64,000 nucleotides of DNA, from assembly GCA_036320915.1 (NCBI GenBank), contig JAXBDG010000006.1, forward strand, positions 1,116,001-1,180,000, read 5' to 3'. The stretch comes from Linnemannia elongata (Eukaryota; Mortierellomycota; Mortierellomycetes; Mortierellales; Mortierellaceae). Shown here piece by piece: positions 30,281 to 40,400 of the stretch. Numbering within the stretch: position 1 is the first letter of the stretch; each line of letters starts with the position of its first letter. Position numbers and translations under genes: made by a program. Below the pieces are notes generated by a model that ran no database searches, was not told the DNA's origin, and was given only the letters and a program-made list of their open reading frames with translations.

Positions 30281-32152
30281 ATGTCACTCAATATCGACAA
30301 TCCTTCAGTACGAGTTGTGAGAATTGTGGAACTCGCAACACCCATCGGCGACCTCCTTTCTCACAGAGATCGACTCGCCTGTGTCAAGGTGTCCCAGGAA
30401 TGGAACTTGGCATTTATCCCAGCGCTCTACAGCTCCATGGATGACAGTAAAGGAGCCTGGCCCCGGATCCTCAAATCGCACGACGACCCAGAGACCAACA
30501 ATGGAAAGGACCGTGCCTGGATCCTCGACCTCTTCAAAAAGCATGGGTACCATATCCGCCACCTGGGCGTTCAGTGGCGAGTCATTGTCGATGCGGTCTA
30601 CCTCGGACAGACCTGTATACAACTCCGGTCATTGACGACCAATAACTTTGCGATCTCGTATACCACCAAGGAGATATTGGAGTATGAGCACATTCAAGAA
30701 AAAGGCGAGCTGACTTATGAAGAAAGGATGGAGCCTGCGGCGACGGGGGACTTGTTGTCGCTTGATTTTGTTGGTGATGTGTTTAGGCCGATGGCGGTGG
30801 GGTGGAGGACTTTGGAGCAGCAGGAGAGGGACTGGTATACGAGTCAGTACTTCTGGATGCTTATTCGAGAGAACCCTGGACTGACGTCGTTGGAGCTTGG
30901 ATGGAACATGCGCGAGTTGTTTGACATGTCGCCCGAGTATGTCTACACGGCTCTGGTGGCGTTGCCTCAGTTGACATTTCTGGATAGCAGGCTGGATTCG
31001 GTCGAGCTGGATCGGGTGTTGAAGAGTTGTCCTCGACTGCAGACGTATCGCTCATACAGGACCTCGGGGTTCCGCTGCTTTGTAGGACATGAGTGGCCGT
31101 CGTTGCAGACTCTTGAGCTGGATATGCTGGTCGACACTCAAGAGTTACTCCACCTCCTCAAGAGCCTAACTGGCCTGCTTCATCTTCGCCTGCGAGGACT
31201 TCGGTCCGAGTCGGAGCAGTGCACAAATGTTGGTGAGCTGTTGGGGAGCCGGAAGAGTGGGCTCAAATCGTTATGTCTGCCAAGCATGAGTAGGTACTGG
31301 GATGAGTGGCTGGGAAAGTTGGTACTGCCGTGGTTACCAGACTTGATCGAGTACTCTGCCCCAGAGCTTGATCCTAATGTCACTATAGGCCTAGCTCGTC
31401 ATTGCAAGGGCTTCCAGGCGTTCTTGCAAGAGACCGTTCAAGCGTCGACCCATTACTCGTACAGGCGTGATCCTATTCCAAATGTCTTTCGGTACCTGAT
31501 GGAGGCTTGTTTCGACTTGCGCGTGCTGGATGGAGTCCACCACAAGATTGATGTTGAGGACCTTGAGAGCCACGAGTGGGTGTGTTCTGATCTTGAGAAA
31601 CTCCGCTGTCAGTTTGTTGGAATCTCTCGGCTGGCAGTCTCTGAGGAAGCCATTCTGGAGACTCCAGAGGGTGAAAATATGAACGAGGAGCTGAAGGAGC
31701 GTCGACGACTCGGTCGGGAGCAACAACAAACAGTTTACGACCGCCTGTCGACATTCACCCGCTTACGCGTTCTTGATTTCGGGTATGAGTTTCGCGAGCT
31801 GTCCCTGCTTCGAACCACGCGATCGTCTCGTGATTTTTTGCAATGGTACCCATCCTTTGGGCAACCAATAGCCGGCACTATGGAACTGTCCCTCGCTTCT
31901 GGACTTGGTTGTCTTGGGACCTTGAAGGATCTGGAGGTGTTTGGGTTTGAAGGGGTGGATCATCGGATAGGAAAGCCCGAACTGGAGTGGATGGCGATTA
32001 ACTGGCCCAGATTGAAGGTGATGCGGGGTCTGCAGGAGGATGATGTCCCAGGGGAGAGGTACCGTGCTGAGAAGGCTGCTCTGCGGGAGTATATGCAGAT
32101 GTTGAGGCCTAATGTCAAGCATGAGGCTGGGCCCAAGTCTTCTCGTTTGTAG
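30281..32152 (+). CDS. F-box/LRR protein G
   Basis: Single exon of 623 residues. The F-box is somewhat diverged (residues 13-54: VRIVELATPIGDLLS, CVKVSQEWNLAFIP, LYSSMDD), then KHGYHIRHLGVQWR and LRR-like repeats. The remaining family blocks are intact: LDGVHHKIDVEDL, WVCSDLEKLRCQFVGISRL, a charged linker (NEELKERRRLGREQQQ), LRVLDFGYEFREL, LEVFGFEGVDHRIG and WPRLKVMRGLQEDD. The end LREYMQMLRPNVKHE matches genes J and K closely, so these three may share a recent ancestor. ATG 30281 directly follows the CA repeat and is the first in frame. Confidence 0.88.
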   Translation: MSLNIDNPSVRVVRIVELATPIGDLLSHRDRLACVKVSQEWNLAFIPALYSSMDDSKGAWPRILKSHDDPETNNGKDRAWILDLFKKHGYHIRHLGVQWRVIVDAVYLGQTCIQLRSLTTNNFAISYTTKEILEYEHIQEKGELTYEERMEPAATGDLLSLDFVGDVFRPMAVGWRTLEQQERDWYTSQYFWMLIRENPGLTSLELGWNMRELFDMSPEYVYTALVALPQLTFLDSRLDSVELDRVLKSCPRLQTYRSYRTSGFRCFVGHEWPSLQTLELDMLVDTQELLHLLKSLTGLLHLRLRGLRSESEQCTNVGELLGSRKSGLKSLCLPSMSRYWDEWLGKLVLPWLPDLIEYSAPELDPNVTIGLARHCKGFQAFLQETVQASTHYSYRRDPIPNVFRYLMEACFDLRVLDGVHHKIDVEDLESHEWVCSDLEKLRCQFVGISRLAVSEEAILETPEGENMNEELKERRRLGREQQQTVYDRLSTFTRLRVLDFGYEFRELSLLRTTRSSRDFLQWYPSFGQPIAGTMELSLASGLGCLGTLKDLEVFGFEGVDHRIGKPELEWMAINWPRLKVMRGLQEDDVPGERYRAEKAALREYMQMLRPNVKHEAGPKSSRL

Positions 32153-32460
32153 GTTTTTTTTTTTTTTTTTGCACTCGATAAAAAGTGGTAATGCTCTTGA
32201 CATGTGTTTGGCAGTGAAGATACATGAAGTAGTCATCATATCCTGCGGCAGTTGACACGCCTCGTTGAGAGTCGAGACCCTGCTACGCATCCAAAATAAA
32301 CATTGGAGCATCATATTCATGTGAGGGTCTGCACAGCCCAACGGACTGCGGCTTGCTACTCAGAACGAGCACGGGGATAAAAAGAGCCTTTTTCATACTT
32401 TCTTTACTTTACTTTACGCTTACTCATTCTTCTCACCGTTTACCGACATTGCCATTCCCA
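32153..32460. other. Intergenic region between F-box genes G and H
   Basis: 308 bases with a T run just after the gene G stop and a CTTTACTTTACTT-rich leader before gene H. No gene is seen. Confidence 0.45.
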
Positions 32461-34335
32461 ATGCATTCACCACCCGCACTTCAACTCCCTGAGGTCCTCC
32501 ATCTGATCGCCTGTCAACTCGATGTCGGCTCACGTTTCAGCTGTCGCCAAGTTTGTCGTTTCTGGAGCGCCCTCTTTTCGCCCTACGTCGTCGAGAGTAT
32601 TGACGGCCATCAATGGCCTTGGCTCTGCAAGTGGAGAGAGAGAGAGCCTGAGCGAACGAGGAACGATAGCGCAGCCAGGACGGCATTCATTCAGGAACAC
32701 AAGGACCATATCCGACACCTCAAGCTCAACAACCATTGGCTTCAAGAGATAGCCTTGCAGATCAAGATTACGCGCCTCACATCGCTGACCATCAGTTTTG
32801 ATGGGAAACTTGTTGATCCCCCTTGGCCTTTTAATGGACTCCCTGAGCTCGAACAAGTCCTTCACCTAGCGAACTGGTACTATTCTCCAGGACCAAAGTC
32901 GGACCGCACTCGGGCGTGCTGGCAGCTGATCCTTAACAACCCCCAATTGCAGAGTCTCCGATTTATGGACAACTCTTATAAAAACCTCTATGAACTCGCT
33001 GGGAAAGAGCATACCATACCCTGCCCCGAGGCCATCTCCTTTCTGTTGGATACCCTCTCACGCCTCCCTAGACTCCGCCATTTGATGATCGCCAATGGCA
33101 TGGACGACTTGCTCCTGCACCTGATACCAACGCTTCTCCCCCATATCACGTCGGTCGAGTACAAGGCTGCATACTCCAGCGGACTTGATTCATTGCCGCC
33201 AGGACATTGTGCCACCCTTCGACATCTTACAATCCACACACACATACACTCACATCAGGTGCACACTGTCCTCGCCGCTTTTCCATTTCTCCAAACTCTC
33301 TCCATACCACAGTTCGGCGGCTTCAGACGGCATGTTATTTTCACTGACGATGAGATCATTGATCACCCACTTTTGGAGTTGTCGCCGCCTCTGCTTGGAC
33401 CAAGTCTGTTACATCTGGGTGTCCGCTTTACGAACCTCAAGACTGTCGGAGGCTTTAGGCGGCTTCAGGACCATGGCGTCCTCCTGTCGCTCTTGCATGT
33501 CCTGCCGGCTCTAGAACAGCTGGATGTACTGGAGATCTTGGAATCACCTCGAGGCGAGAACGTACCTTCACCCGACGATAGGGACGATAGAAACATCGAC
33601 CACTGTCCGTTGCGCTCTCTGGTCATCAAGAAGCACGCCCTGCATCCCTCGAGGATGACCCGACTGTTCTCAAGGATGCCGCACTTGGTCAAGTTGGAAG
33701 TTCGCTACATTCCTCCCGAGGCCGTTGCGGAGATTGCTCGGACTTGCAAGAGCATGGAACAGCTTCGATTCGAAGTTAAACAGCAGTGCAGCAAGGAGAT
33801 AAATCAATTGTTCGTGGGGTGTCCCAAGCTGAAGTCGCTGCGAGGACATAGTCTCGCTATCAACATTGACGATCTTCTTCAAGGACCGAACTGGACCTGC
33901 TTTGATCTCGAGAGCCTGCAGTGTGGTGTCATGGACGTTCCGCGACTGTCAAAGGATGAGGAGGATCTTCTGGAGACAATGAAGAAAGGTTCTCGTCAAG
34001 AGCCGCTCAAGCAAGAAGAGCAAAGGATCTTGAAGAAACAGAGAGAGTCGTGGGCAGTTCAAGGACAAATCCTGGAGCACTTTGCTCGTTTCAAGAATCT
34101 TCAGCATCTGGACATTGGGTTCCTCAAACTCCCTCACCGACAGGGTGACAAACGCTACGGATCGCGCTATTATCGGATCAGCAATGCCCTGGTACCTGAA
34201 AGTTTGGAGCTGTCCTTGGCATCCGGCTTGGCTCACCTTGCATCGTTGCATCTCCTGGAGACGTTCGGGCTTGGCGAAACAGACTATACGGTTGGAGAAA
34301 ATGAGTTGGAGGGGATGTTTGGGTTTGGTGGGTAG
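32461..34335 (+). CDS. F-box/LRR protein H (divergent; 3' end probably frameshifted)
   Basis: 624 residues as read. F-box at 7-47 (LQLPEVLHLIACQL, CRQVCRFWSALFSP). The region after it lacks the KYGxxIRxL segment of the main family and instead has KDHIRHLKL. It carries WQLILNNPQLQSLRF, which resembles the partial gene at 63454. Near the end, LELSLASGLAHLASL and LETFGLGETDYTVGENELEG start the C-terminal block, then the frame stops early. The +1 frame continues with a family-like tail (LRNRVKEIMPAVDIL) to a TAA at 34442-34444, suggesting an indel in the GGGG at 34311-34314. Real truncation and sequencing error are both possible. Confidence 0.78.
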   Translation: MHSPPALQLPEVLHLIACQLDVGSRFSCRQVCRFWSALFSPYVVESIDGHQWPWLCKWREREPERTRNDSAARTAFIQEHKDHIRHLKLNNHWLQEIALQIKITRLTSLTISFDGKLVDPPWPFNGLPELEQVLHLANWYYSPGPKSDRTRACWQLILNNPQLQSLRFMDNSYKNLYELAGKEHTIPCPEAISFLLDTLSRLPRLRHLMIANGMDDLLLHLIPTLLPHITSVEYKAAYSSGLDSLPPGHCATLRHLTIHTHIHSHQVHTVLAAFPFLQTLSIPQFGGFRRHVIFTDDEIIDHPLLELSPPLLGPSLLHLGVRFTNLKTVGGFRRLQDHGVLLSLLHVLPALEQLDVLEILESPRGENVPSPDDRDDRNIDHCPLRSLVIKKHALHPSRMTRLFSRMPHLVKLEVRYIPPEAVAEIARTCKSMEQLRFEVKQQCSKEINQLFVGCPKLKSLRGHSLAINIDDLLQGPNWTCFDLESLQCGVMDVPRLSKDEEDLLETMKKGSRQEPLKQEEQRILKKQRESWAVQGQILEHFARFKNLQHLDIGFLKLPHRQGDKRYGSRYYRISNALVPESLELSLASGLAHLASLHLLETFGLGETDYTVGENELEGMFGFGG

Positions 34336-34916
34336 TGTTGATGGCGGCCACCAGTATGACAATGACATTCTTGAGCTTCGCAATCGGGTCAAGGAGATTA
34401 TGCCAGCAGTGGATATACTGCAGGGTCGACAGGATAGATCGTAAACAGCACTCCGACGCCCAGCGTAGTTCAATTGTCAGCTTTCTCTTTCCCCCAGCCC
34501 ATTTATCGCTTGCAGAATAAACCCCGTTATACCATTCGCAATGTTCTCTGGATCTATGATTCAAACGATGGGAAGCTGTGATACCCATCCACCTCTAGGC
34601 GAGAATATCACCTTCACGTCTCAGCATTCCCTAAAAATGTTAGAGGGTGGTTTACATGGGCTAAGAACCACGCCCAGTGAGTGACGCAGTCACACTCTCC
34701 AGAGGTGGATGGGTATCACAGCTTCAAACAGTGGCTTTGGCTGATGGTGGCAAGCCTTGCTTTTTCAATCACATTATTTCATGCTCCCATTTTCTTCTTC
34801 ATTTTCTCCTTCTCCTTCTCCTTTCCCTCCCTCTTTTACATTCTTGCCAATTGTCTTCAAATTTGCACACCCCCGTTTCCTTTCCTATTTTTTATCCAAA
34901 AACATCTCTAATAAGA
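34336..34916. other. Intergenic region with MITE-like element
   Basis: 581 bases between F-box genes H and I. It holds the frameshifted continuation of gene H to 34444, the inverted-repeat element at 34572-34725, and the pyrimidine-rich leader of gene I. Confidence 0.6.
34572..34725. mobile_element. MITE-like element with 25-bp perfect terminal inverted repeats
   Basis: The left end (34572-34596) starts GAAGCTGTGATACCCATCC and the right end (34701-34725) is its exact reverse complement over 25 bases. The 104-base interior has further short palindromes, for example GTGACGCAGTCAC at 34681-34693 and a GGGTGGTT/AACCAC pair. No coding capacity. Size and structure fit a miniature inverted-repeat element. 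TTCAAAC occurs at 34560-34566 and 34723-34729, but the right copy overlaps the inverted repeat, so a target-site duplication is not proven. Confidence 0.6.
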
Positions 34917-36959
34917 ATGCACGAAACGGTATATGACATCCCGGAACTAGTTGCTCTTGTCGCCTCTTACCTTGGTACTCACGACCTCCTCGCCTGCGTG
35001 CAAGTCAACCGTCTCTGGAACTCGACTTTGATTCCGATACTCTGGCACACCATTGACGATTCGACCCCGGCATGGGACACCATCCTCCGGCGCTGCGCTG
35101 ATCCCAAAACCACGGACCAGAGTTATTTGAAACCTGAGGCCGGCCTTGTGAAGGAGTCGGATGAGGGGAAGGATCGGGAGTGGGTTAGGGGAGTGTTTTG
35201 GAAGTATGGGCGGTTTGTGAGGAAATTGACGGTTCAGTGGCCTATGGTTCTTGAGGCTGTCAGTTTGGCGGCGGTAGCAGCAGCGGATGATGGTGGTGGT
35301 GGTAGATGTAAAAACCTAGAGTCTCTGACGCTGTCTATCAGTAACCAGTACGCCCAGGGACCTATACAGAGGGATCCAAGCAAGCCGATGTACAGACCCT
35401 ACAGGGATTACGGAGATCCAGAACCTGAACGAGAAATCAAGGAGGTCAATGTGTCGGGGCCTTTGTTCCCAGAGTTTGTGACCAAGGACGATTTTATACC
35501 AGCAGAACCCTACTTTGAGATGACTGCCAAGGGCCAGCAGGAGCTGTTGGAATATGGGTGGGTCTTGACTCAACACTATTGGCATACGATTCTTGCCAAC
35601 CGAGGGCTGAAGCGGTTGGATATGGTTAGAGTGCCTGAGGTTCTATGGGGAGTTCGGTCGTACGACGTTCATGGGAGGTTGATGGGGATGTTGACAGAAT
35701 TGAGGGAGCTCAAGAAGCCATACGATGGGTTTGAGGAGTCAGCTGATGTTTGGTCGACCGTCGAGGCGTGTCCAAAGATCGAGTCGATCAGAATTTTTAC
35801 GCTTGGGGTTCTCCAGTTCCCGGATCCACTCCCTAACATGGCCTTCAGTATGAATGTTCGAGACCTGTCGCTGCATAAAGTGACGACCGTCGAAGGCCTA
35901 CTGACTTTGCTCAGGCTCCTCCCGAACTTGACGAACCTGAGTTTAGGAAGTGTTGGCAGGGTGCCCGGCCAGGAAAGCCTTTGGGCCAAGCAGTCTTTCC
36001 CCGAGCGAACCTTCCCGCTCCCTGCCATTGAAGCCGGTGTAGGACGCTCGCTCAAGGTGCTGTATGCTGACCTTGAGGACCGCGATCTCGTTTTGAGCTA
36101 TTTGCCCAACTTGACAGATTACACCGTGCTGGGGGCATATGACGAGCCCTTGGCTTTGGCTTTGACGAAGCATTGTCGGAAATTCGAGACTTTCCGAGCA
36201 CTGTTAACTCCTTGGTTTATTGACGAGAACCAGCGACCGCCTCAGGATCCTACCAATCAGTTCCTTGTCAAAAATGCGAGCCTTCGAGTGTTTCACCATA
36301 TCCGGCACTTTGTGAGAGTTGACGAGATGTTGCGCCAGCCGTGGGCGTGTTTGGGCCTCGAGTGGTTGACTTGCAGGATTCTTGATATTGATCGACTGAC
36401 AGACGAAGAGCAGGCGACGGTTGACCGAGTGACCTTGGCGTCGGCGGATCCTGGACATCCTGATGCAGTGCTCACGGAGGAGGAGACGGCCGCGGTCGAA
36501 AAGTTCCGCCGGTGCCAGAGACAACACCACGGCGTATACGACCAACTTGCCCGCCTGACAAGGCTCAAACACCTCGACCTGGGATACGAATCACGCTACC
36601 CATGGGCCTACAGGATGGGAGAATATTACGAAAAGGACGGAGAAGAGTATTTCTTCTACGAGGGAGCAAAGACCTTTGATACCTTGGAGCTCTCGCTCGA
36701 GTCTGGACTGAACCGCTTGGCAGCTCTTGAGAATTTGGAGTTGTTTGGATTTGAGTGTTTGAACCATCGGATTGGGAGGAGGGAACTGGACTGGATGGCA
36801 ACGAGCTGGCCAAAGTTGAAGACGATGTATGGATTGGATAAGGAGCGGCTGGTGGATATTGAATTTGATTCGGAGAGGGCGGCGTTGAAGGAGTATTTTC
36901 AGCAGCTGAGGCCAGATGTGGTCCATGATAGTCTCTTTGAGAATCGTTGTACAATTTAA
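34917..36959 (+). CDS. F-box/LRR protein I
   Basis: Single exon of 680 residues, the longest member here. F-box at 7-48 (IPELVALVASYLG, CVQVNRLWNSTLIP, LWHTIDDSTPAW). A Gly/Asp/Ala insert (AADDGGGGR) follows KYGRFVRKLTVQWP. The middle block is WACLGLEWLTCRILDIDRL and the linker is long and charged. The C-terminal block is slightly altered: LELFGFECLNHRIG, with Cys in place of Gly, then WPKLKTMYGLDKE. The open frame extends upstream to 34677 into the MITE-like element, but codons before 34917 are leader-like, so ATG 34917 is chosen. It is convergent with the W2-domain gene. Confidence 0.87.
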   Translation: MHETVYDIPELVALVASYLGTHDLLACVQVNRLWNSTLIPILWHTIDDSTPAWDTILRRCADPKTTDQSYLKPEAGLVKESDEGKDREWVRGVFWKYGRFVRKLTVQWPMVLEAVSLAAVAAADDGGGGRCKNLESLTLSISNQYAQGPIQRDPSKPMYRPYRDYGDPEPEREIKEVNVSGPLFPEFVTKDDFIPAEPYFEMTAKGQQELLEYGWVLTQHYWHTILANRGLKRLDMVRVPEVLWGVRSYDVHGRLMGMLTELRELKKPYDGFEESADVWSTVEACPKIESIRIFTLGVLQFPDPLPNMAFSMNVRDLSLHKVTTVEGLLTLLRLLPNLTNLSLGSVGRVPGQESLWAKQSFPERTFPLPAIEAGVGRSLKVLYADLEDRDLVLSYLPNLTDYTVLGAYDEPLALALTKHCRKFETFRALLTPWFIDENQRPPQDPTNQFLVKNASLRVFHHIRHFVRVDEMLRQPWACLGLEWLTCRILDIDRLTDEEQATVDRVTLASADPGHPDAVLTEEETAAVEKFRRCQRQHHGVYDQLARLTRLKHLDLGYESRYPWAYRMGEYYEKDGEEYFFYEGAKTFDTLELSLESGLNRLAALENLELFGFECLNHRIGRRELDWMATSWPKLKTMYGLDKERLVDIEFDSERAALKEYFQQLRPDVVHDSLFENRCTI

Positions 36960-37448
36960 ACTATAGGTAACCTATAAAGGAGCTTCATGTACAGTATATC
37001 ACTACTTTAAAATTTGTCCGGGTTCCAGGAAGCAGGGAGGAAGGGTGAGCCAAGGACACGGCATGATTACTGAGAAAAAGCAAAAGAAGCATGAACGGGG
37101 TGGCGGAGAGTTGGGCTTAACTTGAGATGGATGAATAGGTTAAATTAAGAGAGGGTATAAGCACCTCAAGTCTGACCAGGAAAAAAAGAGCAGCATGGAA
37201 GAGTGATTTTCAGAAGTTACGGTCAGATATGGTTCACGATTGTCTGTATTATTGCATTGAACAGACTCACTATCCTTATTCAAGTCTTTTGGAAGCCAAA
37301 GCTGACTCCATTTAATAAGAAGAAGAAAAAAAGAAAAAAAGAAAAAAAGAAAAAAATAATGTTACAAAAATGTTGTTACAAAATGGAAAGAGTGGGTTGT
37401 GAAAGGGCGAAGGGAATGAAAGAGAATGGCAGAAACCCTTAGCATGAT
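36960..37448. other. Convergent 3' intergenic region
   Basis: 489 bases between the stops of F-box gene I and the W2-domain gene. It contains an A-rich AAAG-type repeat at about 37320-37356. No gene is visible. Confidence 0.5.
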
Positions 37449-40400
37449 TTAAGCCATGGTCCCGATCTCGATATCTCTGTCGATGATCCCCTTGAACGGT
37501 GGGCACTGGTCATACTTCTTTTTGGCCACACCACTGTCCTCCGCATCATCATCACACTCCTCCTCCTCCTCATCCTTGCCGTCCTCGCAATCGTCTCCAT
37601 CCTTGCTGTCACCGCCGCCGTCGACGCTCTTGGCTTTGCGTGCAGGCTTTTGCTGGACTTTACCGTCCTGACTATAATACAAATTGTTGTTGGTACAAAA
37701 ACTGATCCTCCTCTTCGTGTTCCCAGTAGTGTTGTTGTTTTGTGACTCCTTGCGGTTGATAGGGGTTGGTGGCGACGGAGTCCCAGGGAAAGCGACATCC
37801 AAGATGACCTCCACAACAACATCCTGATCCATAACGTCCTTAGCATCAGCCGATCCGTTATCATCTCCCTCTTCCTCGTCATCCACATAGTCGTCATCAT
37901 CGTTGTCGTCGTCCTCAGAATCGGACTCGAACTCTGAACAGGAGGAATCCGAGTCACTGTCCTCCTCGGTGTCATCATCTTCATCAAGCTCGCTCTCAGA
38001 GTCCGATTCTTCGTCCTCGTCTTCAAGCCATGCTGCAAATCGCGAGTTCTATATACCATGATAAACAAAGGCAAACCTGGTTAGATCTTCAATCCATGAA
38101 TAAAAAACAAAACCCGATCGAGTCATACAAAAAAAAAAGATGTGACTAAGAAGTGACTCACCAGACTGCGGAGGTTATTCTCGCCATGTCCAAACACACC
38201 CTGGGGTTCCTCGAGAGCACGCCACCATTCAAGGACGGCTTCGCCGTCGAGGACATCGTACTTGTAAAGCGCCACCAAAATCCCGTTGTGATTTCTCAGC
38301 CACCGACCCTCGGGTTCCGCTTGGGCCTGCTCACCCAACTTCTTGAGCAGCATCTTTTGCTCGTCGATCGAAGCCACAAACTGGAGTAACAAAGGCCCGA
38401 AGAACGATTCGATCCGCTTCTCGATCGCCACCTTGGGGATCGCCTGCTCTCCAGTCTCCTTGTTGATCACCACTGCATCGGTCCCAAACCCTCCCGAGGC
38501 AGATCCCCCAGTCGCCATGCGTTCAGTCTCCCACCATCGCAACATCCCCTGGGTAATGGCCTCGATAGTCTTTTCGAGGGGGACGTTGTACTTGAGAACA
38601 AGCTCCTCGATTTGCAGCTGCGCCTGCGCAACTGTGAGGCGGGAGTGGATTGCATGGAAAAGAGCCTTCTGAACCATCGATTCAAACGTCTCGTTGGCAT
38701 CGGCGGGAGGATCCTCCGTGTCATCCTCGGGCGAGTGAGACTGTTGTCGCTGAAGAATAATCTCCATCATCGTACGGGGCGCGTCTGAGTAGTCATTCTC
38801 ATCCTTGTTCGCCGCGTGATCCTCTAGATCGCTGTCGACTTCATCTTCCTCATCCAGCTCCTCATCATCATCGTCTTCCTCTTCCTCCTCTTCAATGGTT
38901 TCCTCGGTCAAAGTTCGCAAGGACATTGAGGAAGCACTGCTGCCTCTGCGGCAGACGGGCGGTTGCTTGAACAGGAAGGCACCCTTGACGGCACAAGACT
39001 CGTCATCGCTCTCATCCTCCTCCTCCATCTCCTCATCATCGTCGTCGGCTTCGTCGTCACTGCAGCTCATCAGTGTAGAATCCCCGTTGTCGAGTTGAGA
39101 GGCGGAGGTGCGTCTGGTCGAGGGCGAGTATGAGTGCGACACCATAAACTCTTCCGAGTCATCCTGCCCATCAATCAGGCTCGAGTTGTGTGGCATGAGG
39201 ACCCCTCCAAAGGTAGAGATGCCCCTCGAGAGCGAGAAGGCGCTGCTATCATACCCGATTCGATACCCACTGACTGATCTGGAGTTGAGACCAGAGAGGG
39301 AGGACATGGAAGCCGAGGTCGAGAAGGGTGTGGATCTGGTTCTGGCAGAGGCAAGTTGGTCCTTGAGCTCTTTCATCTCGGCAGCCATCTGTTCCAGATC
39401 GGCCTTCAGACTCAAGACCTTATCCTCCTCGGATTCGAGTCGTTGGTTCAGATCCTTCCTGATGTTGAGGTAGATCTGGTCCACTGTCGAACGCTTTTGG
39501 CGCTCGAGTGCTAAATCCGATTTGACCTGGATGACAGTCGCCTTGAGGGCCGCGTTCTTCACCTGCAACCGATCGCACTTTCTCCTCAAATGCGATTTGC
39601 GCTCCAGAGGCGATTCGGCATCTTTGGTAGAGGAGGCTGCCGCTGCCGTTGCTGCTGCTGTTGCGGCTGCGGTGGCTGCAACGGCGGCAGTGTTAGCTGC
39701 GGTGACTGCGGAGGATGAGGAAGCAGATGAGAGCAGAGGAAAATGCTGATTGAAGTGGTGGTTGAGGGAATGGCGATAGTTGATGGTCTTGTGCTGGGAT
39801 TGTTGTTGTTTTTGTTGAAGGGAATGATGAGGATGGATGGCTTGCATTAACTGTAGAGAAGCAGCAGAATCAAGGTCGAGATTGTCGGCCTCAGTCATTG
39901 ATGCGTCAGAGTCGATGTTAGAGTCTGAATGGAGGTGCTGGAGGTCCATCTCGTCACTGTCAAAGGTGGAATGACCATGGCTATCGACACTGGATGCCAA
40001 GGGCGATCTGTCCCTCGGCTTTGCCTGGGATCTATTCAACGAAGGGAAGAGTGGAAGAATATAATGAGTATGAGTAAGCAGTACGATCGGTCGGACATAA
40101 AGATAAAAAACTAAAAAACTAAAAAAAAAAGTGATATGAACATGATGACATTGCTCTTTCGCAGTGCGCTCATTTCCCATTGGCCAATATCGTCAATTGG
40201 ACGTACCCATGAGCAATCCGCCCCTTCTCGGCCGCTGGTGTAGCGACCGGTGTTGTTGTTGACGCTGTTCCGGTCATTGTCGGTAATGTTGACAGAGTCA
40301 ACGACGACGACGCTGCAGCCATAGTTGTAGCTGCTGCAATGGCACGGTCGCTCGGAAATGACTTCATATCGCCCCATGCGGTGTGCGATCCGCCCTGAAC

